Of a stretch of 10,262 nt of DNA, positions 6,839 to 10,262 are shown in pieces. The position numbers and the translations under genes were made by a program. The first letter of the stretch is position 1; the number at the start of each line of letters is the position of its first letter. Source of the stretch: CAZAGD01 sp049699975 (lineage in GTDB: Bacteria > Desulfobacterota > SM23-61); the NCBI GenBank assembly GCA_049699975.1, contig JBNAWB010000131.1:1-10262 (forward strand), read 5' to 3'. A model generated the notes under the pieces. It saw nothing but the letters and a program-made list of their open reading frames with translations, was not told where the DNA came from and did no database searches.

Positions 6839-9127
6839 TTAAATAGGTTTAATTTTTTCTTTTCTTGTTTTGCCTTTAGGAAGAGCTGAAGCCGCTTCAA
6901 TTTCGATCACTGTCACCCCATCTCCTCCTTGACCGGGAGATCCAGGAAGAAAAGATTTGACAAAAGCATGGTTCTGCAAATGGTGGCGGATGGCCCGGCG
7001 GAGGCGGCCTGTACCTGCCCCATGAATAATGGCCAATTCTTTAAGGCCAGCCAAAAAAGCTTCATCAATTGCTTTATCCACCAGGGGTAAAGCGTCCGCC
7101 ACTCTTAAACCAATAAGGTTTATCTCCCGCGGCGCATTGGGTACAGGAAAGTCAATGGAAACTTTTTTCTTCTCTCCTAAGCTTAGCTCTTTTTTCCCAT
7201 TTGCCGCATCTAAACTGTGTTGAAAAATTTGTATACCCGAAAGAGCTTTAGGTAAATCTTTATCTGGAGCTAACAAAAGAGCTTTTATTTCTTCTTCTTT
7301 GGTCTTAATAACTTTTTCTAAGGTATGGACATCCGTACGCCCTTTTGTTTTAAAATCATTAATAATTTTGCGAAGTTCTTCTCGGGCAGTCTCTATGAGG
7401 TGCAAGCTATCTTCGCGAAATTGGGCTAAGATGATTTGCTTCTCATCTTTTAGTTGCTGAAGAATGATTTTAGTTTCTTGATTTAATTTTTTTTGCTCTT
7501 CCCTAAGGCGCTCATATTCCTGGCGTTTTTCTTCTGTTTGGCGCTCTCTTTCTTCCAGATTTTGAATGAGTTCACTAATTCGCCGTTCCCCTTCCCCGAT
7601 GTATTTTTGGGCCTTTTCTATCAGCTCAGAAGGCAAGCCACATTTTTGCGCCATAGGTAAAGCATAGCTTTCTCCCGGCCGGCCATAAATCAGTTTATAA
7701 GTTGGGCGGTGAGTTTCTAAATCAAATTCCACAGACACGTTCACCACATCCGGATGAGCACTGCCATAAGCTTTAAGTAATTGGAGATGAGTAGTAACAA
7801 CAGTTTTGGTTCCTCTTGCGCGCAGTTCATCAAGCAAAGCCATGGCTAAAGCCGCACCCTCATTTGGATCTGTGCCTCGGCCAACCTCATCCAAGAGGAC
7901 CAATGAATTTTCGTCCGCCTCCTGAAGTATTTGGCAGATAGTTTGCACCCAAGCAGAAAAAGTACTCAGATTATCTTGAAGACTTTGTTCATCTCCAATT
8001 TCGGCAAAAATATGGTCAAAAATACTCACTCGGCTTCCGGAAGCCGCCGGAATAGGGATTCCGCAATGAGCTAAAATGGTCAGTAGCCCAAGAGTCTTTA
8101 GAGCCACTGTTTTTCCTCCGGCATTGGCGCCACTAATAATTAAAGTATTCGCCCCCTTTTTTAGTTCCAAATTAATGGGTACCACAGAAGAAGAAGGAAT
8201 AAAAGGATGCCGAGCCTCTTCTAAGTATATCTCTTCTTCTTTGTTAAGGAGGGGAATATTGCTTTTTGTGGCCAGAGCATATTTACCTTTAGCAAAGAGA
8301 AGATCCAAGTAACCCAAGACTTGCCCCGTTTGAGAAATTTTGTTAATGTTCTCTCGGACTAAATCAGTGAGCTGTTTAAGGATGCGCCTTTCTTCTTCCT
8401 TTTCTTCATTGAGGAGTAAATTCAGCTCATTATTTTCCTCCACGGTGGAGAAAGGCTCAATAAAAAATGTGGCCCCAGATTGAGATTGATCATGAATGAT
8501 GCCAGGTAAAGAATTTTTGCATTCCGCTTTTATGGCCAGAACATAACGGCCATTCCTTATGGTCAAAATTTGTTCTTGAAAAATATTTTTTAAGTTTTCT
8601 TGGGCCCATAAGGATTCCAATTTTTTTCGTATTTTTCCCCGTAAATTTATAATCTCCAGACGAAGATATTTCAGGTTTGCACTCGCTGAATCTAAGATTT
8701 CACCTCTTTCTCCAAAGGTAGAACAAAGGGAATGATAAAGGCTGCTCAAAGAAGGTATTTGCCTTATCCACTTTTGCAGATGCTGATATTTAGGTCCGAA
8801 AGTCTGTCCGAAAATTTTTACTTTTTCCGCTACTCCTAAAGTACTTTTTATTTTAAGGAAATTTTCTGGAGAAAGGATGAAGCCTTCCGCTCGAGATGCC
8901 TGCAGCAGAGGGTTTAAATCATATAATCCAGCTAAAGGTAAGTCGCCAAAAGTCCTCAAAATTTCCGTAACTTCGGCAACTTCTCGATAAAGAATGCTAA
9001 TCTCTTCTATACTGTGCCCGGGGCGCAGAGAAAGACAATTACTTCGGCCAACCTCAGAAAGGGTATATTCCTGGAGAAGGTCTAAAAATTGGAAAAATTC
9101 TAAAACGCGGAGCGTATGCTCCTTCAT
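6839..9127 (-). CDS. mutS2: MutS2 family ATPase with C-terminal Smr domain
   Basis: MutS2 proteins are MutS paralogues without the mismatch-recognition domains. They are known to suppress homologous recombination in some bacteria (Helicobacter, Thermus), promote it in B. subtilis, and act on collided ribosomes as RqcU in B. subtilis. Visible here in 762 residues are the core/lever helices (1-320), Walker A GANAGGKT (333-340), the DEQSLQDNLSTF signature (379-390), Walker B LVLLDEVGRGTDP (409-421), the H-loop TTH (445-447), a long coiled coil (about 510-620), and a C-terminal Smr domain (669-744) with HGAGTGRLR (702-710). The usual LDLR/LDxH motif at the start of the Smr domain reads NLIG (670-673). 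The ATG has a GAGG Shine-Dalgarno at 9135-9138, 7 bases upstream. It is first in the mutS2-dnaG-rpoD run and lies 57 bases downstream of a terminator-like hairpin. Confidence 0.96.
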   Translation of the reverse strand: MKEHTLRVLEFFQFLDLLQEYTLSEVGRSNCLSLRPGHSIEEISILYREVAEVTEILRTFGDLPLAGLYDLNPLLQASRAEGFILSPENFLKIKSTLGVAEKVKIFGQTFGPKYQHLQKWIRQIPSLSSLYHSLCSTFGERGEILDSASANLKYLRLEIINLRGKIRKKLESLWAQENLKNIFQEQILTIRNGRYVLAIKAECKNSLPGIIHDQSQSGATFFIEPFSTVEENNELNLLLNEEKEEERRILKQLTDLVRENINKISQTGQVLGYLDLLFAKGKYALATKSNIPLLNKEEEIYLEEARHPFIPSSSVVPINLELKKGANTLIISGANAGGKTVALKTLGLLTILAHCGIPIPAASGSRVSIFDHIFAEIGDEQSLQDNLSTFSAWVQTICQILQEADENSLVLLDEVGRGTDPNEGAALAMALLDELRARGTKTVVTTHLQLLKAYGSAHPDVVNVSVEFDLETHRPTYKLIYGRPGESYALPMAQKCGLPSELIEKAQKYIGEGERRISELIQNLEERERQTEEKRQEYERLREEQKKLNQETKIILQQLKDEKQIILAQFREDSLHLIETAREELRKIINDFKTKGRTDVHTLEKVIKTKEEEIKALLLAPDKDLPKALSGIQIFQHSLDAANGKKELSLGEKKKVSIDFPVPNAPREINLIGLRVADALPLVDKAIDEAFLAGLKELAIIHGAGTGRLRRAIRHHLQNHAFVKSFLPGSPGQGGDGVTVIEIEAASALPKGKTRKEKIKPI

Positions 9128-9419
9128 GGGTTTGCCTCAGACCATTGGATTGTTTGCGACTCTTCCTTTTTTCGGTGGAGCAAGAAAATAAAGCTCCCTT
9201 CCGGGAGAAAAGGGAGCAAAAGAAATAAAGCGCAAGAGTATTCTTTTTCGGGGTGTAAGGGCTGATAGCGGTGTAAAATTAATCACTTCATCGCAGCCAA
9301 TAAAAAAGACCCGATGACCTGAGTGGCTGAACATTAAAAAATTAAATAAAAAATTCAGCTATTTATTCCCAATCCCCCTGCCTTTTTATGGAGATGTTTT
9401 GACCAAGGTAAAAGAGTTA
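9128..9419 (-). other. Intergenic leader between yqeY and mutS2
   Basis: These 292 bases contain no convincing gene. A 65-codon open frame here (9137-9334) has no Shine-Dalgarno, unremarkable composition, and spans the hairpin at 9184-9217. Apart from that hairpin there is an inverted repeat GCTGAA/TTCAGC (9326-9331 and 9354-9359) around a 22-base loop made almost only of A and T. No promoter with both boxes close to consensus could be found for mutS2, so the region may be a long transcribed leader of the upstream operon or contain a weak promoter. Confidence 0.6.
9184..9217 (-). terminator. Intrinsic terminator or attenuator upstream of mutS2
   Basis: On the minus strand GCTCCCTT (9210-9217) pairs with AAGGGAGC (9193-9200) around a 9-base loop, followed by TTTATTTT. 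The loop contains a second CTCCC that can instead pair with the same GGGAG around a GGAA tetraloop, giving two mutually exclusive hairpins. It lies about 200 bases after the yqeY stop and 57 before the mutS2 ATG, so it would separate rpsU-yqeY from mutS2-dnaG-rpoD, at least partly. Confidence 0.75.
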
Positions 9420-9878
9420 TCAGGTCGGCTTGGGGGACAATTTTTGCCTTACAATTTCATTAACAAGTTTACCATCAGCTCGGCCAGAAATTTTAGGCAT
9501 AATATTTTTCATCACCAACCCTTGATCCTTGAGGTTGGTGGCCCCGGTTTCAGTTATAATTTGGTCAACCAGGGCCTCAATTTCTGCTCGGGAAAGAGGT
9601 TGGGGGAGATAAGAGAGCAGGATCTTAAGTTCTGCTTCTTCTTTTTCCACTAAATCCTGTCGGTTTCCTTCTTGAAAGAGACGAATAGATTCTCGCCTTT
9701 GCTTCACTAAAGACGAAATAGTTTCTATGATCTCCGCTTCAGACAATTCCTTTTTCTGACCGCTGACTTCCCGTTTTTTGATTTCGGTTCTAAGCAGCCT
9801 TAAGGCTGACAATTTTCTTTCATCGCGACTTTTTAAAGCTTCATTTAAGTCTTTGCCAATTTGCTCGCGCAGTTGCAT
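9420..9878 (-). CDS. yqeY: GatB/YqeY domain protein
   Basis: The 152-residue, largely helical protein matches the stand-alone YqeY family along its full length. The N-terminal helical bundle contains LSALRLLRTEIKKRE (23-37) and the LVKQRRESIRLFQEGNRQDL stretch (57-76). The C-terminal part has LPQPLSRAEIEALV (91-104) and the glycine-containing KISGRADGKLVNEIV (129-143), related to the tail domain of the GatB amidotransferase subunit. That tail domain binds tRNA in the Asp/Glu-tRNA amidotransferase; for free-standing YqeY a tRNA-related role is assumed but not proven. The ATG lies 6 bases after the rpsU stop codon, and its weak Shine-Dalgarno (GAAGAGTGA) overlaps that stop, indicating translational coupling. 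The rpsU-yqeY pair is common in many bacterial phyla. Confidence 0.95.
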   Translation of the reverse strand: MQLREQIGKDLNEALKSRDERKLSALRLLRTEIKKREVSGQKKELSEAEIIETISSLVKQRRESIRLFQEGNRQDLVEKEEAELKILLSYLPQPLSRAEIEALVDQIITETGATNLKDQGLVMKNIMPKISGRADGKLVNEIVRQKLSPKPT

Positions 9879-9884
9879 TTTTAA

Positions 9885-10082
9885 TCACTCTTCATAAAGG
9901 CGCATCCGCTTTAAAGCTCTTTTGCGGGCGGCAAGTTCTTTTTTCTTTCTTTTTACGCTGGGCTTTTCATAGTGTTCACGTTTTCTAATTTCGGAAAGAA
10001 TTCCAGCCTTTTCACACTGCTTCTTGAACCTTTTAAGGGCGTTCTCAAAGGATTCGCCTTCTTTAACTTTAACCCCCGGCAT
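9885..10082 (-). CDS. rpsU: 30S ribosomal protein bS21
   Basis: bS21 is a small, very basic protein of the 30S platform near the anti-Shine-Dalgarno end of 16S rRNA, involved in initiation. The 65-residue product fits the family length (about 58-71) and shows its pattern: a short N-terminal strand (PGVKVKEGESFENALKRFKK), then REHYEKPSVKRKKK (36-49) and a basic C-terminal helix (KRALKRMRL). The ATG at 10082 is preceded by GGGAGGGAGGG, a purine run unusually rich in G; another out-of-frame ATG lies 4 bases upstream but would not encode bS21. It is the first gene of the operon and is driven by the promoter at 10139-10167. Confidence 0.97.
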   Translation of the reverse strand: MPGVKVKEGESFENALKRFKKQCEKAGILSEIRKREHYEKPSVKRKKKELAARKRALKRMRLYEE

Positions 10083-10138
10083 TCATTTTTTCCCTCCCTC
10101 CCGAACCGCCAAAATTTTAAATATGAATCAAAAATAAT

Positions 10139-10167
10139 ATTATATTTTTATATTATTCAAAAGTCAA
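10139..10167 (-). promoter_or_regulatory. Strong sigma-70 promoter of the rpsU operon
   Basis: On the minus strand TTGACT (10162-10167, 5/6) is followed by an exact 17-base spacer and a perfect TATAAT (10139-10144). Transcription would start near 10132, giving a leader of about 50 bases before the rpsU ATG. The spacer and flanks are extremely AT-rich, which would favour melting. Confidence 0.88.
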
Positions 10168-10262
10168 ATAATTTTTCCCTTTAGGTGTAACCCATCACTG
10201 AAGGGTGGGATTATTAGAGGAATTTTTATTTTTGTAAGTGCCCGAGGCAGGCCAGAGGCAGG
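10168..10262. other. Right-edge region upstream of the rpsU promoter
   Basis: No gene is recognisable in these 95 bases. There is a weak ACCC/GGGT inverted repeat (about 10189-10205) with a 9-base loop and no clear T run, and a tandem copy of GAGGCAGG at 10244-10251 and 10255-10262 that runs into the window edge. Whether the latter belongs to a longer repeat cannot be seen here. Confidence 0.4.

Noticed and set aside
9302..9325. ACTC/GGGT stem followed by six T in the mutS2 leader, read on the minus strand
   Set aside because: The stem is only 4 bp with a wobble pair, too weak to call a terminator.
9137..9334. Open frame of 65 codons between yqeY and mutS2
   Set aside because: It has no Shine-Dalgarno or recognisable domain and overlaps the terminator-like hairpin; I treat it as chance.
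9128..9419. T-box or other riboswitch in the mutS2 leader
   Set aside because: I looked for the T-box AGGGTGG-type motif and other known riboswitch cores on the minus strand and saw none.
9972..10184. Open frame of 70 codons on the plus strand opposite rpsU
   Set aside because: It is the antisense of rpsU and its promoter region, with AT-rich composition typical of a shadow frame.
10244..10262. Two copies of GAGGCAGG as the start of a CRISPR or repeat array
   Set aside because: Only two 8-base copies spaced 3 bases apart are visible at the window edge, which is far too little to support an array.

Overview
The window looks like a chromosomal housekeeping segment from a moderately AT-rich, free-living bacterium. 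Eight genes lie on the minus strand (six proteins belonging to two or three transcription units, a tRNA and the RNase P RNA, plus an RNase HI gene), and one unrelated gene lies on the plus strand at the left end. The order rpsU-yqeY-mutS2-dnaG-rpoD-tRNA(CAU)-zinc-ribbon protein is, from memory, the kind of arrangement seen in Desulfobacterota (former Deltaproteobacteria) and some Clostridia. The vegetative sigma factor is long (587 residues), with a roughly 220-residue insert between regions 1.2 and 2. This argues against a typical Firmicute SigA of about 370 residues and favours a Desulfobacterota-like or related Gram-negative lineage. The lineage call is an inference from gene order and protein architecture, not from a search.

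Layout, in transcription order on the minus strand from the right end: a near-consensus sigma-70 promoter (10139-10167) drives rpsU (ribosomal protein bS21) and yqeY (GatB/YqeY-domain protein). A 290-base intergenic stretch follows, containing an intrinsic terminator or attenuator (9184-9217). Next come mutS2, dnaG and rpoD, separated by 6 and 25 bases. After rpoD a second promoter (3075-3103) precedes a tRNA with a CAU anticodon (2991-3066). A strong terminator-like hairpin (2888-2920) runs directly into the Shine-Dalgarno of a coiled-coil zinc-ribbon protein gene. An RNase HI gene follows, and the class A RNase P RNA gene rnpB (1211-1576) begins only four bases after the RNase HI stop codon. 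On the plus strand, converging on rnpB, is a six-bladed-propeller NHL-repeat protein (202-1155) resembling peptidyl-alpha-hydroxyglycine alpha-amidating lyase.

Together the minus-strand genes form an enlarged version of the classical macromolecular-synthesis operon (rpsU-dnaG-rpoD in E. coli): translation (bS21, tRNA), replication priming (DnaG), transcription initiation (RpoD), recombination or ribosome rescue (MutS2), and RNA metabolism (RNase HI, RNase P). I see no mobile element, CRISPR array, phage gene or defence system. The points worth a second look are regulatory (two terminator-like hairpins placed as possible attenuators, and rnpB abutting a coding gene) and biochemical (an orphan amidating-lyase-like propeller, and a MutS2 with a non-canonical Smr motif).
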